Assembly: GCF_018476525.1 (NCBI RefSeq)
Contig: NZ_JAHCST010000040.1
Span: 1 to 64,000 of the forward strand
DNA length: 64,000 nucleotides
Reading direction: 5' to 3'
Origin: Acrocarpospora catenulata
GTDB lineage: Bacteria > Actinomycetota > Actinomycetes > Streptosporangiales > Streptosporangiaceae
The stretch's first letter is position 1; every line of letters starts with the position of its first letter. This document shows positions 50,469 through 59,409 of the stretch, piece after piece. The notes beneath the pieces were generated by a model. The model was not told where the DNA came from and did no database searches. It was given only the letters and a program-made list of their open reading frames with translations. Made by a program: the position numbers and the translations under genes.

Positions 50469-51361
50469 CGTGCGACCTCGGTCAGGCCGGCCCCGGCGGA
50501 TTGCAGCGCGTCCAGGGCCAGCAGGTCCGCTTCGGCGAGTCCGTGCCCGATGGTCGATGTGATCAACTGCTGAACCGCGGCGGCGAGCGGCATCGGCACC
50601 GCCAGATCACGGGCGGCGCCGAGTCCCAGGTCGAAGTCCTTGCGGAGCATCTCCATGGTGAACGTCGGCTCCCAGTCCCGGGTCGCCACCGCTTCGGCGC
50701 GGGTCCTGACCCAGGGAGAACCCAGGACCGTGCCGCCGAGGAACTCCAGGAAGGCGGCACGGTCGGTGCCGGCCTTCTCCGCCAGGGAGGTGACCTCCAG
50801 CAGCGCCTGAACCAGCACACCCAGGTAGAGGTTGTGGCACAGCTTCACCAGCCGGCTCTGCTCCCCCTCTCCGGCATGCACGACGGTCCCGGCGAGGACC
50901 GACAGCCACGGCCGGACGAACTCGTGTGTCGCGGCGGGGCCGGAGGTCACGATGCAGGCCGCGCCGGCCGCGACGACAGCCGGATTGCCGCTGACCGGCG
51001 CGGCGAGGAAGCCGCTTCCCGCCGCGCGGGCGGCCTCCCGTACGGCGCTGGAGGTCTCCACCGACACGGTCGAGCAGTCGACGAGGACGCCGGGACTCCG
51101 GGGCCCGGTGAGCACCCCTCCCGGGCCGTACGTCACGGCTACCAGGTCGGCCGGGCCGCCTACCGTGACGAACACGATGTCGCAGGCGCCGATCTCGGTC
51201 AGCGTGGCGGCCACGGCCGCCCCGCGTTCGGCCAGCGGGCCGGTGCGGGCGGCGGTGCGGTTCCATACGATCACTTCGTGGCCGGCGTCGAGGAGCCGGG
51301 CCGCGAGAGCGGTCCCCATCCGGCCGGTTCCGAGCCACCCCAGCCGCAGGCCGGTCGTCAT
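50465..51361 (-). CDS. Beta-hydroxyacid dehydrogenase (3-hydroxyisobutyrate/6-phosphogluconate type)
   Basis: The 298-residue enzyme has the NAD(P) site LGWLGTGRMGTALAARLL, substrate loop DCSTVSVETS, GSGFLAAPVSG and the catalytic Lys in SRLVKLCHNLYLG. It oxidises a beta-hydroxyacid or reduces its semialdehyde. ATGA overlaps join it to the M24 gene before it and the hydratase after it. Confidence 0.88.
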   Translation of the reverse strand: MTTGLRLGWLGTGRMGTALAARLLDAGHEVIVWNRTAARTGPLAERGAAVAATLTEIGACDIVFVTVGGPADLVAVTYGPGGVLTGPRSPGVLVDCSTVSVETSSAVREAARAAGSGFLAAPVSGNPAVVAAGAACIVTSGPAATHEFVRPWLSVLAGTVVHAGEGEQSRLVKLCHNLYLGVLVQALLEVTSLAEKAGTDRAAFLEFLGGTVLGSPWVRTRAEAVATRDWEPTFTMEMLRKDFDLGLGAARDLAVPMPLAAAVQQLITSTIGHGLAEADLLALDALQSAGAGLTEVAR

Positions 51362-52725
51362 CGGCCGGCCTCGTTCGCCGCGGTCGCGGGAAGGTCGACG
51401 CCGGCCCAGTAGCGGGTCCCCGCCACGTACAGCTGGTCGGCGGGGAAACGGGTGAGCAGGCGGCAGCCGTCCGCGGTGACCACCAGTTCCTCCTCGATCC
51501 GGGCGGCGGCGGAGCCGTCGGGAGTGGGCCAGTAGGTCTCGATCGCGAACACCATTCCCTCGACGAGCTCGATGGGGTGCTCCAGCGAGTGGTAGCGGCT
51601 CATCAGCGGCCGCTCCCACAGCCCGAGTCCGATCCCGTGGCAGTACTGCAGCCCGAAGGCTTCTTCTTCGGTGGCGAAACCGAACTCCCCGGCAGCCGGG
51701 AAGTGCCGGACGATGTCGGCGGAGCTCGCGCCCGGCCTGACTTCGGCGATGGCGTTGTCCATGTATTCGCGTGCCCGCTTGTAGGCGTCGCGCTGTGCGG
51801 GGTTGGCGCTGCCGACGTTCAGAGTGCGGTAGTAGCAGGTTCGGTAGCCGTTGTAGGAGTGGATGATGTCGAAGTACGCGGTGTCGCCGGGCCGGATGAA
51901 GCGGTCGGAGAAGACATGCGGGTGGGGGCTGCACCGCTCGCCGGAAATGGAGTTCACGGCCTCCACCTCCTCGGAGCCGTTCTCGTAGAGGAACCGGCTG
52001 ACGAGCGCGACGCAGTCGTTCTCGCGGATGCCCGGCCGCAGGGCGCGGTAGAGCTCGTCGTACGCGCCGTCGACGAGGGCCGCCGAGTGGTCGAGCAGGG
52101 CGATCTCGTCGGCGGTCTTCACCGACCGGGCGTCGAGCATCAGGCTGTTGCCGTCCTCGACCCGCAGGCCCTCGCGTTCGAGCGCCCGCAGCACCGGCAG
52201 CTCCACGACGTCCACGCCGACCGGTTCATCCGCCAGCCCGTGCTCGCGCAGCAGGTTCGCCAGCCGGCGTGCGTTACCGGCCTCGATCCCCACGTTCTCC
52301 GGGACCGCGCCGCGCCACGTCGACAGACCGGCTCGCCAGTTGTCCTTCCCGAACCAGGGCGCGAACATCTGGTGGGTCCGCGCCGCCGAACCGATGTCCC
52401 ACAGGATGGGGTCCTGTCCCCGCATGAGCAGAGCGCACCGGAAGAACTTGTCCCGGGCCCAGTTGCCGATGTGGGTCGCGGTCACGTACCGGATGTTGTT
52501 CATGTCGAACAGGATCAGCGCGCCGAGGTGGGACCTTTCGAGTTCGGCGCGGGCCTTGGCCAGCCGCTCGGCGCGCAGTCGGTCGAAGTCGACGCGTCGC
52601 TCCCAGTCGACTCCGCTGACCGCGCCCGGCGAGGCGACGGGAGCGGGTCCGTCGGTGGCCCGGTAGAAGGTGGGCAGGGTGGTGGACATGGGGGCGTCCT
52701 TCCGTTTGGATGCGGCGGGTCTCAT
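51358..52725 (-). CDS. M24 (creatinase/aminopeptidase P-like) protein with altered metal site
   Basis: The 455-residue protein has the two-domain pita-bread fold: N-terminal ALILFDMNNIRYVTATHIG, C-terminal metal domain from about residue 240. Ligands found: Asp in AYFDIIHSYNGY, His in YCHGIGLGLWERP, Glu in VFAIETYWPT, Glu in ARIEEELVV. The second Asp of the standard GYxxDxxRT motif is Cys here (GYRTCYYRT), and the HE pair in the His motif is WE. It may therefore be mononuclear and not a peptidase; M24 members include creatinase and the DMSP lyase DddP. Start 52725 overlaps the transketolase stop (ATGA); ATG 52689 also has a good ribosome site. Confidence 0.83.
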   Translation of the reverse strand: MRPAASKRKDAPMSTTLPTFYRATDGPAPVASPGAVSGVDWERRVDFDRLRAERLAKARAELERSHLGALILFDMNNIRYVTATHIGNWARDKFFRCALLMRGQDPILWDIGSAARTHQMFAPWFGKDNWRAGLSTWRGAVPENVGIEAGNARRLANLLREHGLADEPVGVDVVELPVLRALEREGLRVEDGNSLMLDARSVKTADEIALLDHSAALVDGAYDELYRALRPGIRENDCVALVSRFLYENGSEEVEAVNSISGERCSPHPHVFSDRFIRPGDTAYFDIIHSYNGYRTCYYRTLNVGSANPAQRDAYKRAREYMDNAIAEVRPGASSADIVRHFPAAGEFGFATEEEAFGLQYCHGIGLGLWERPLMSRYHSLEHPIELVEGMVFAIETYWPTPDGSAAARIEEELVVTADGCRLLTRFPADQLYVAGTRYWAGVDLPATAANEAGR

Positions 52726-53750
52726 ACCGGGGAGTACTCACCGGGCGCCGCCGGCGCCGCGGTGGCGGCAGGGGGCGGGCCGGGGCGGCCGAGCAGGGCC
52801 CAGACGGCGTCGACCACCGATCGCGTCGACAGGCCGTACTTGTCGAACAGGTAGGCGGCGTCGAGCGAGCCCTCGGCGAAGACGTCGCGGATCCCCACCC
52901 GGCGCAGCGGCCGGCCGATCCCCGCTTCGGCCAGCGTTTCGGCGACCGCCGAGCCCAGGCCGCCGACCACCGAGTGGTTCTCCACGGTCACCACGGCCCG
53001 GCACTCCGCGGTGACGGCGCGGACGGTGCGCTCGTCGAGCGGTTTGACGACCGGGACATGGACCACCGACGCGGCGACGCCGTACTCCCCGAGCACCTCC
53101 GCCGCGGCGAGCACCGGGGCGAGCATCATGCCGGAGGTCAGCAGGGCGACATCCGCGCCCTCGGCCAGCACGTAGGCCCGGTCCAGCCGGAGGCGATGGT
53201 CGCCGGGGAAGATGACGGGGATCTCGCCGCGCTTGAGCCGTACGTACACCGGACCGGGCACCTCGGCGATCGCCTCGGCGACCTGGTCCGCCTCGACGGC
53301 GTCGGCGACGTCCACCACGGTCATGCCAGGGAGCGCGCGCATCAGGGCGACGTCGTCGATGGCCTGGTGGCTAGGCCCGCCAGGGGTGGAGACCCCCGGC
53401 ATGAATCCGATGATGCGCACCGGGAGCCGCGGATAGGCGATCGCGTTGGCGATCTGGTCGTAGGGGCGTCGCGTCGCGAACACGCCGAAGGTGTGCACGA
53501 AGGGCTGGTGCCCCGACCGGGCGAGCGCTCCCGCCAAGCCCATCATGTGCGCCTCGGCCATCCCGGCGTGCACGAACCGCTCCGGCAGTCGATCACGGAA
53601 CAGGTCGATCTCGCACTGGCGGGTGAGATCGCCGCTGAGGCACAGGATGTCCGTACGGCGCTCGGCGAGGCGCAGCAGTGCCCTGCCGTACGGCTTGAGC
53701 ACCGTCGGATAGGGCGGGCGCCGGACCACCAGAGTCTCGGGTGTGGTCAT
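52722..53750 (-). CDS. Transketolase-like C-terminal subunit
   Basis: The 342-residue half-transketolase has a Pyr domain with VHAGMAEAHMMGLAGALAR (catalytic Glu), HTFGVFATRRPYDQI and GVSTPGGPSHQAIDD, and a C-terminal transketolase_C domain with TVENHSVVGGLGSAV. It pairs with the N-terminal half encoded upstream (ATGA overlap). Split transketolases serve sugar catabolism or secondary metabolism. Donor and acceptor unknown. Ends in an Ala/Pro-rich tail. Confidence 0.88.
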   Translation of the reverse strand: MTTPETLVVRRPPYPTVLKPYGRALLRLAERRTDILCLSGDLTRQCEIDLFRDRLPERFVHAGMAEAHMMGLAGALARSGHQPFVHTFGVFATRRPYDQIANAIAYPRLPVRIIGFMPGVSTPGGPSHQAIDDVALMRALPGMTVVDVADAVEADQVAEAIAEVPGPVYVRLKRGEIPVIFPGDHRLRLDRAYVLAEGADVALLTSGMMLAPVLAAAEVLGEYGVAASVVHVPVVKPLDERTVRAVTAECRAVVTVENHSVVGGLGSAVAETLAEAGIGRPLRRVGIRDVFAEGSLDAAYLFDKYGLSTRSVVDAVWALLGRPGPPPAATAAPAAPGEYSPV

Positions 53751-54547
53751 CGAAGGGACTCCAGTTCCTCGGTCAGCTCCGCCACGGCGGCTTCGGCCAG
53801 CTCCGGCGGGAGCTTGATGAAATGTCCGTCCGCGTCGGGTGGCAGGCACCGCAGGCCGTGCACGGTCGACGTCCGGCAGACCAGCACCGACGGACGCGTG
53901 GTGTCGCGGCCGGCCTGGTCCAACGCCTCGGCGACGGCCGCCACATCGTGGCCGTCAAGATCGACTGCGTGCCACCCGAACGCGCGCCACTTGTCGGCTA
54001 TCGGCTCGATGGTGGTGATCGAGTCGACCGGCCCGTCCACCTGCGAGTTGTTGGCGTCGAGCAGGACGGTGAGCCGGTCGAGGCGGTGGTGGCCGGCGAA
54101 CATGGCCGCTTCCCACACCTGCCCCTCCTGCAGTTCTCCGTCGCTCACGAGCGCGAAGACACGGCCGTCGCGGCCGCGCATCCGGTCCGACAGGGCGAAG
54201 CCGGCCGCCGCCGACAGGCCCTGGCCGAGCGAGCCGCAGGTGTAGTCGAGGACCGGCGACCGCTCGGTGCCGATGGCCTCCACCACCGCGCCGTTTCTGC
54301 CGTAGGTCGCCAGGACGTCGTCGTCGATGAGGCCGAGCTCACCGGCGGCGGCGAAGGGAGCGATCACGTAGTGCCCGGGGCTGCAGACCAGACGGTCGAC
54401 GCCGAACCGCAGGACGGTGAACACGGCCGCCACCTGCTCGGCGGCCGACAGCGCCTGGCCCAGATAGCCGAAGCCCTGGGGCGCGACCATCTGAACCGCC
54501 CGCAGCCGGATGGCCGTCGCGAGCCTTCGTGGATCCATGCTGGTCAT
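53747..54547 (-). CDS. Transketolase-like N-terminal subunit
   Basis: The 266-residue ThDP-binding half has LDYTCGSLGQGLSAAAGFAL and the ThDP-Mg motif SDGELQEGQVWEAAMFAGHH followed by DANNSQVDGP. The first metal-site region PGHYVIAPFAA replaces the usual KGHAAPALYA. It forms the enzyme with the C-terminal subunit. It follows the Dabb gene by 17 bp. Confidence 0.88.
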   Translation of the reverse strand: MTSMDPRRLATAIRLRAVQMVAPQGFGYLGQALSAAEQVAAVFTVLRFGVDRLVCSPGHYVIAPFAAAGELGLIDDDVLATYGRNGAVVEAIGTERSPVLDYTCGSLGQGLSAAAGFALSDRMRGRDGRVFALVSDGELQEGQVWEAAMFAGHHRLDRLTVLLDANNSQVDGPVDSITTIEPIADKWRAFGWHAVDLDGHDVAAVAEALDQAGRDTTRPSVLVCRTSTVHGLRCLPPDADGHFIKLPPELAEAAVAELTEELESLR

Positions 54548-54564
54548 GGGTTTCTTCCGATCGG

Positions 54565-54891
54565 TCAGGCGGCCGGACGGCCGGTGATGCGCTCGCCGAT
54601 GCCGTAGTCGATCGCGAAGCGTTTCTGGCAGAGCTCGTCCAGCCGGCTGAGCAGGCGTTGGTGCGCCGGGTGCACCCAGTAGGCCGTCAGCCCTTCGGGG
54701 CCGGTCAGCCTGGCCAGGCAGGCGTGGGTGTAGCCCTCGGCGAGTCCGGAGGCGTTGGTGTTCTCGCCCCAGGTGAACTCGATCAGCTCCGGCAGGGTTC
54801 CCCTGACTCCCTCGCCGAAGGCCTGCAACTCTTCGGCGAGGGCGGCGACGTGCTCAGGAAAGGGTTTGAAGATCACGTAGTGCTCAAGCAT
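54565..54891 (-). CDS. Dabb (stress-responsive A/B barrel) domain protein
   Basis: The 108-residue ferredoxin-like barrel begins MLEHYVIFKPFPEHVAALAE and has the late AYWVHPAHQRLLSRL helix with His. The family includes small dimeric lyases, isomerases and plant cyclases such as olivetolic acid cyclase, so an enzymatic step is possible. ATG 54891 has AAGGAACACC ahead. It is the second gene after the flavin reductase. Confidence 0.85.
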   Translation of the reverse strand: MLEHYVIFKPFPEHVAALAEELQAFGEGVRGTLPELIEFTWGENTNASGLAEGYTHACLARLTGPEGLTAYWVHPAHQRLLSRLDELCQKRFAIDYGIGERITGRPAA

Positions 54892-54904
54892 GGTGTTCCT
54901 TCCG

Positions 54905-55462
54905 TCAAGAGGCGAGAGCGCCGAACGCACCGCGGTAGAAGAGCAGCGGCCCGTCCGTTCCGCCCGCCGCGAGATCGACGACGCGGCCGAGGACGATGAA
55001 GTGGTCACCCGCCTCGTGCACCGAATGCACTTCGCACTCGACGTGTGCCAGCGCGGACTCCAGGATGGGAGCCCCCGTCCGGCCGGGCCGCCAGGGGACG
55101 CCCTCGAACTTGGGACCGCCCGATTTCGCGAACTTCAGGCTGACGGCGTGCTGGGCGGAGTTGAGAATGTTGGCGCAGAAGACACCGCCGCGGGCGATGC
55201 GGGGCCAGGAGGTCGACGTACGTTGGGGGCAGACCAGGACCAGCGGCGGCTCCAGCGAGGCGCTCACCAGGGACTGCACGGTCATACCGACCGGTTCGCC
55301 GTCGTCGATGCCGGTGATCACGGCGACGCCGGTGCAGAAGTGCCCGAGCACCGACTTCATCGTTCGCACGTCGACGGTGGGGGCGAGTTCGATTATCCCG
55401 TCCGGATGTCCGGGTCGGGGAACGCCGGAGGCCGGCCCGGGATCGGCTGTGACCATCTCCAT
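54905..55462 (-). CDS. Flavin reductase domain protein (HsaB/HpaC-like)
   Basis: The 185-residue protein has the family core MKSVLGHFCTGVAVITGI (from residue 35) and LVSASLEPPLVLVCP, ending GDHFIVLGRVVDL. It would supply reduced flavin to the acyl-CoA-dehydrogenase-like monooxygenase of the cluster. Its start overlaps the PucR gene by 70 bp; the ATG has GAGGAAG upstream, but a later start nearer residue 30 would also fit. Confidence 0.86.
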   Translation of the reverse strand: MEMVTADPGPASGVPRPGHPDGIIELAPTVDVRTMKSVLGHFCTGVAVITGIDDGEPVGMTVQSLVSASLEPPLVLVCPQRTSTSWPRIARGGVFCANILNSAQHAVSLKFAKSGGPKFEGVPWRPGRTGAPILESALAHVECEVHSVHEAGDHFIVLGRVVDLAAGGTDGPLLFYRGAFGALAS

Positions 55463-56799
55463 CTTTCTTCCTCATCGATCTGGTTGTCCAAGACGACCTC
55501 GCCGAGTACCGCGACGGTCCGCAGCGCCACCTGCAGTTCCACCCTCGGCAGGGCGGAGAGCTCCTTGCCGAGCAAGGTCTCGATCTTTTTGACCCGGTAG
55601 ACGACGGTGTTGCGGTGGGTGTGCAGGTGGCGGGCCGTCTGCGCGACGCTGCGCTGGACTTCGAGATACTCCGCGAGCGTTTCGCGCAGTTCGCTCGCCC
55701 GGGGGCTGTCCTCGGCCAGCGGGCCGAGCATGCGCTGCACGAAGGAGCGGGCCAGCTCAAGATCACCGGTGAGGAGCGCGACGAGCTCCACATCCGCGTA
55801 GTCGCACAACCAGTCCAGGCGCGGCCCGGCGAGCGCGGCGACCCGTGCCGCGAGCAGGGCGCGTCCGTGACTGCTGCGGAACCCGGCCACGCCACGCGCC
55901 CGTCCGCCGAGCGCCATCCGCGCCCGCCGCGCGGGCAGCGGCGACTCCGCCAGGGAACGCAGCCCCTTGTAGACATTGCCGCCGCGGTCGGCGTGCCAGA
56001 TGTGCACGGTGGAGGGACCGGTCCACCTCCGCAGCGAGGTGGCCCCGCCCAACCGGCGATCCAGCCGGTCGAGCGCGGCCTCGAGTTCGTCCTCGGCGCC
56101 GGCCTGGGCGTACGGCGCGTCGAGCCAGACCACCGACGCGACGTGCGCTCCGTCGAGCTGGTAGCCGAGCGCCGCCGAGACCTGGTTGGCGTCGACAACG
56201 GAACCCGAGAGGACGTTGTCGATCAGCTCGGCCCGGAGCGCCGCGGTGGAGCGGGACCAGCGCTGGGCCTCCAGGGAGTAACGCGCCACGATGTTCGCGC
56301 TGAACAGGTCGAAGCAACGGAACAGCAGTTCGTTCGCTGCCTGGGCGTCGGTGACCGGGAGGCCGCGGAGCTCGATCTCGGCGAGCACGCCACGGGTGAT
56401 GATCTCCTGGCAGAGGTGGATCCCCCGGAGGACCGAGCCGAGCGGGATGCCTCGCCGTACGTACGACGTGGTGGCGTCCGCCGGCTCCGCACCGGGCCAC
56501 AGCGCCTCGATGTCGCCGTGCAGGAACGCCCGCAGCATCGCCAGCGTCGTCGACTCGACGGCGCGACGCAGGAGTTGCTCGGCCGCGAGGTCACCGCCGA
56601 ACGCGGGCAGATTCACGATGATGTGGTCAGCGGCACGGCGAGCGGTCACCACACCCCAGGCGACCGGTCCTGGGCCCAGCTCGGTGGCCGCGAGGGTCCT
56701 GGTCGGGGCATCGCTCAGCGGCTCGACCGGCTCACCCTCCGGGGGAGTCAGCTCAAGCAGCCAACGCGTCGCCGGCGTCCGCGGAAATGTCTCACCCAC
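55393..56799 (-). CDS. PucR/CdaR-type transcriptional regulator
   Basis: The 468-residue regulator has an N-terminal sensory helical region, a GGDEF-like middle (VASVVWLDAPYAQ to GGNVYKGLRSLAESP) and the PucR C-terminal HTH with LAEYLEVQRSVAQTARHLHT then HRNTVVYRVKKIETLLG. Such proteins activate nearby catabolic operons in response to substrate. It is embedded in the operon between the monooxygenase and flavin reductase genes. Confidence 0.87.
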   Translation of the reverse strand: MGETFPRTPATRWLLELTPPEGEPVEPLSDAPTRTLAATELGPGPVAWGVVTARRAADHIIVNLPAFGGDLAAEQLLRRAVESTTLAMLRAFLHGDIEALWPGAEPADATTSYVRRGIPLGSVLRGIHLCQEIITRGVLAEIELRGLPVTDAQAANELLFRCFDLFSANIVARYSLEAQRWSRSTAALRAELIDNVLSGSVVDANQVSAALGYQLDGAHVASVVWLDAPYAQAGAEDELEAALDRLDRRLGGATSLRRWTGPSTVHIWHADRGGNVYKGLRSLAESPLPARRARMALGGRARGVAGFRSSHGRALLAARVAALAGPRLDWLCDYADVELVALLTGDLELARSFVQRMLGPLAEDSPRASELRETLAEYLEVQRSVAQTARHLHTHRNTVVYRVKKIETLLGKELSALPRVELQVALRTVAVLGEVVLDNQIDEEERWRWSQPIPGRPPAFPDPDIRTG

Positions 56800-56837
56800 G
56801 TCGATGCCTCCTTTGGCCCGAACGGTGAAAGCGGTGG

Positions 56838-58055
56838 TCAGACGGCGATCGTAAGCGCGTCGTCGGCCCCGAGCAGCAGACGCCCGTAGACCTCCTTACC
56901 GATCTCGGGCGTGGCGAAGGCGTGTCGGCCCGCGGCGTTCGCGTCCCGCCAGATCCGCCCCAGCAGCCCGTCCTGAGTGAACGCCCCCGCGCCGTTCGCC
57001 GTCATGAGGACGTCGATGGCCTCCTTGCACAGGGTGACGGCGTGGCCCGTGTCCATGCGGATCCGGCCCCGCGCGCGTTCGTCCGGGTAGCTGTCCGCCG
57101 CGGCGAAGGCGTCGATGTCGTCGGCGGCCCGGGCCAGCAGCAGATGCGCGGCGTCGATGTTGCTCGCCGCCTGGGCGACCGCGAGGTGGTGGGTCGGAGA
57201 ATTGCGGGCCTCGGTGTAGACGGTGTATCCCACCGATCGCGTCGGCAGCTTCTCCAGTGAGTAGTCGAGGGCCGCCTTGGCCAGCCCGATGGCAGGCGCC
57301 GCGAGAATCACGGTCCCCACCGGCAGGAACGAGGCGCGCGAGGCGGGCTCGGTGCGCGCGTACGGCGTGGCGTAGTTCCCCCTGGCCAGGTCATCGAAGG
57401 TCTGGATGCGGTGATCCGGAACGTAGGCGTCCTTCACGACGAGCGTGTTGCTGCCCGTGCCGCGCATGCCGAGCGTGAACCAGGTGTCCTTGACGGTCCA
57501 GTCCTTGGCCTCGACCAGACCCAGCGCCATCGTCGGCGTGCCGTCCGGGCCGTCGACCAGCATGCCGAGTGTCGCCCAGTCCGCGACGGCGTTGCCGGAG
57601 GCGTAGGGGTACTCGCCGGTGAGCAGGTAGCCACCCTCGACCTTCTCCCCAGTCCCGAGCTGGTGGCGCCGGGTCATGCCCGGGAAGAAGATGCCGCAGG
57701 CCTTGGCCTTCGGGTGGGCGCCCCAGATCTCGCGCTGGGCCTGCTCACTGTAGGTGACGGCGAACCAGGTGCATGCGTTGACCAGTGCCGCGCTCCACCC
57801 GGTCGAACCGTCCGCGCGGCCGAGCTCGATGAGCACTTCGATCATGGTTCGGGCGCTCGCGCCCGGACCGCCGAGCCGCGTGGGGACCATCAGGTTGAAC
57901 AGCCCGGCTCCGTCGACGGCGTCGGTCACCGTCTTGGTGACCTGCCGGTCCTCCTGTCCCTGCGCGGCCTCGGACCGGATCAGGTCGAACAGGGCGCTCG
58001 CTCGCTGAACCGTCTCAACGTCCGGGCGCTGCGTTGAGGATGGGGTATTGGTCAT
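56838..58055 (-). CDS. Acyl-CoA dehydrogenase-fold flavin monooxygenase (HsaA/DszC-like)
   Basis: The 405-residue protein has the ACAD layout: N-terminal helices with TRLGGPGASARTMIEVLIELGRADGSTGW, middle beta domain YASGNAVADWATLGML, and C-terminal helices ending GRHAFATPEIGKEVYGRLLLG. The lack of the ACAD catalytic Glu environment and the pairing with a flavin reductase suggest class D flavin-dependent hydroxylase action (as HsaA, HpaB-like, DszC). GGAGGACTCG precedes ATG 58055. First gene of the minus-strand operon. Confidence 0.86.
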   Translation of the reverse strand: MTNTPSSTQRPDVETVQRASALFDLIRSEAAQGQEDRQVTKTVTDAVDGAGLFNLMVPTRLGGPGASARTMIEVLIELGRADGSTGWSAALVNACTWFAVTYSEQAQREIWGAHPKAKACGIFFPGMTRRHQLGTGEKVEGGYLLTGEYPYASGNAVADWATLGMLVDGPDGTPTMALGLVEAKDWTVKDTWFTLGMRGTGSNTLVVKDAYVPDHRIQTFDDLARGNYATPYARTEPASRASFLPVGTVILAAPAIGLAKAALDYSLEKLPTRSVGYTVYTEARNSPTHHLAVAQAASNIDAAHLLLARAADDIDAFAAADSYPDERARGRIRMDTGHAVTLCKEAIDVLMTANGAGAFTQDGLLGRIWRDANAAGRHAFATPEIGKEVYGRLLLGADDALTIAV

Positions 58056-58246
58056 CGAGTCCTCCGAAGATGGGTCAGCGTCCGCTACGGGGAAGTTCAC
58101 TTTCACCAGCGGATGAAATGGATTGTGACCAGCGGCCGTTCTGCAGGTAAACGGGCTGTGATGACAGAGAACGCCACCGCTGTTGTGCCAGCCTGTTCCG
58201 GCCCCGCGGCCCCGGCGACCGGCGAGCCGCCCACCTTGACAGCGGC

Positions 58247-59305
58247 GTGACGCCGGACACACCATCACAGCCAGCCACCAACCACTGCGGGGCCACCGTG
58301 TCGATGTCGCTACAGCCGGAACGCCGTGGTGCCCGGTTGCTCGTCGTGTCGACCAGCGACCTCGACCACGCGCGTACGGTCGGCGCCCAGGCGTTCTTCC
58401 GCCACCGGCTGTCGACGACCGAGACCGACCGCCGGCCGGCGATCCGGATGCGGCTGGACGCCTGCGAGTTCGGCTCGGACATCACCGTGGGGCGGATCGG
58501 CTACGGGGCGCCGGTCCGGCTGGACTGCGGCCGGCTGGAGACCGGATACCAGATCAACATCCCGTTGTCCGGCCGCGTCCGTTCCCACTGCGGTGACCAG
58601 CAGCTCGCGGCGTCGCCGAAGGTCGCCGCCGTGTACACACCGGACCCGCGGTCCGCGATCGACCTGTGGAGCGCGGACTGCGTACAGCTCGGCGTCCGGT
58701 TCAGCCGCGCGGTGCTGGAACGCACGCTTGCCGAGCTGCTCAACCATCCCGTACGCCGGTCCGTCGCCTTCGACCACGCCTTCGACCTGGCCGACGGGTG
58801 TCGCCGGTCCTGGGCGGCACTCGCGCGGTCCGTCCTGGATCTCGGCACCGCACTGCCGGCGCCGGGGCGGGCGCAGCTCATGGAGCCCGTGATCCGCACC
58901 ATCGTGACGTCGTTCCTGCACGCCGCCTGCCATGAGTACCGGGACGAGCTCGACGCGGAGCGGCCGGTGCTCGCCAGCGGTCTCCTCCGGCGCGCCACGC
59001 GGGAGATCGAGGAGCATCTGGACGAGCCGCTCGACCTGGCCGCGCTCGCCGTCTCGTGCGGGGTGAGCGTCCGCACGCTGCAGGGTCAGTTCGCACGGCA
59101 GCTCGGTGTCACGCCCACGGCCTACCGGCGCCAGCTCGCTCTCCAGTACGCGCACCGGGACCTGGTGCTGGCGGATCCCGCGCACGACACAGTCGCCGCC
59201 ATCGCCTGCCGCTGGGGTTTCTACCATCTGGGACGGTTCGCCCGGGAGTACCGCGACCGGTTTGGCGTCACGCCGGTCGACACGTTGCGTACCGAGCCGA
59301 CCTGA
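58247..59305 (+). CDS. AraC family regulator
   Basis: The 352-residue protein has an N-terminal AraC-binding-like domain (GYQINIPLSGRVRSHCGDQQL) and a C-terminal HTH_18 (LDLAALAVSCGVSVRTLQGQF, AIACRWGFYHLGRFAREYRDRFG). It is divergent from the monooxygenase gene (191-bp gap) and 104 bp ahead of the P450 gene. It probably controls one or both directions. The GTG start is the earliest; ATG 58304 is possible. Confidence 0.85.
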   Translation: MTPDTPSQPATNHCGATVSMSLQPERRGARLLVVSTSDLDHARTVGAQAFFRHRLSTTETDRRPAIRMRLDACEFGSDITVGRIGYGAPVRLDCGRLETGYQINIPLSGRVRSHCGDQQLAASPKVAAVYTPDPRSAIDLWSADCVQLGVRFSRAVLERTLAELLNHPVRRSVAFDHAFDLADGCRRSWAALARSVLDLGTALPAPGRAQLMEPVIRTIVTSFLHAACHEYRDELDAERPVLASGLLRRATREIEEHLDEPLDLAALAVSCGVSVRTLQGQFARQLGVTPTAYRRQLALQYAHRDLVLADPAHDTVAAIACRWGFYHLGRFAREYRDRFGVTPVDTLRTEPT

Positions 59306-59409
59306 CCCGCTGCGCGTAGTGGACATCCGCTGCGCGGACCGGATAGCCCCCGCCATTCCTCGTGTCTACCTTCCCCTTCATGCCGGACAACAACACGAGG
59401 GAGTCCGTT

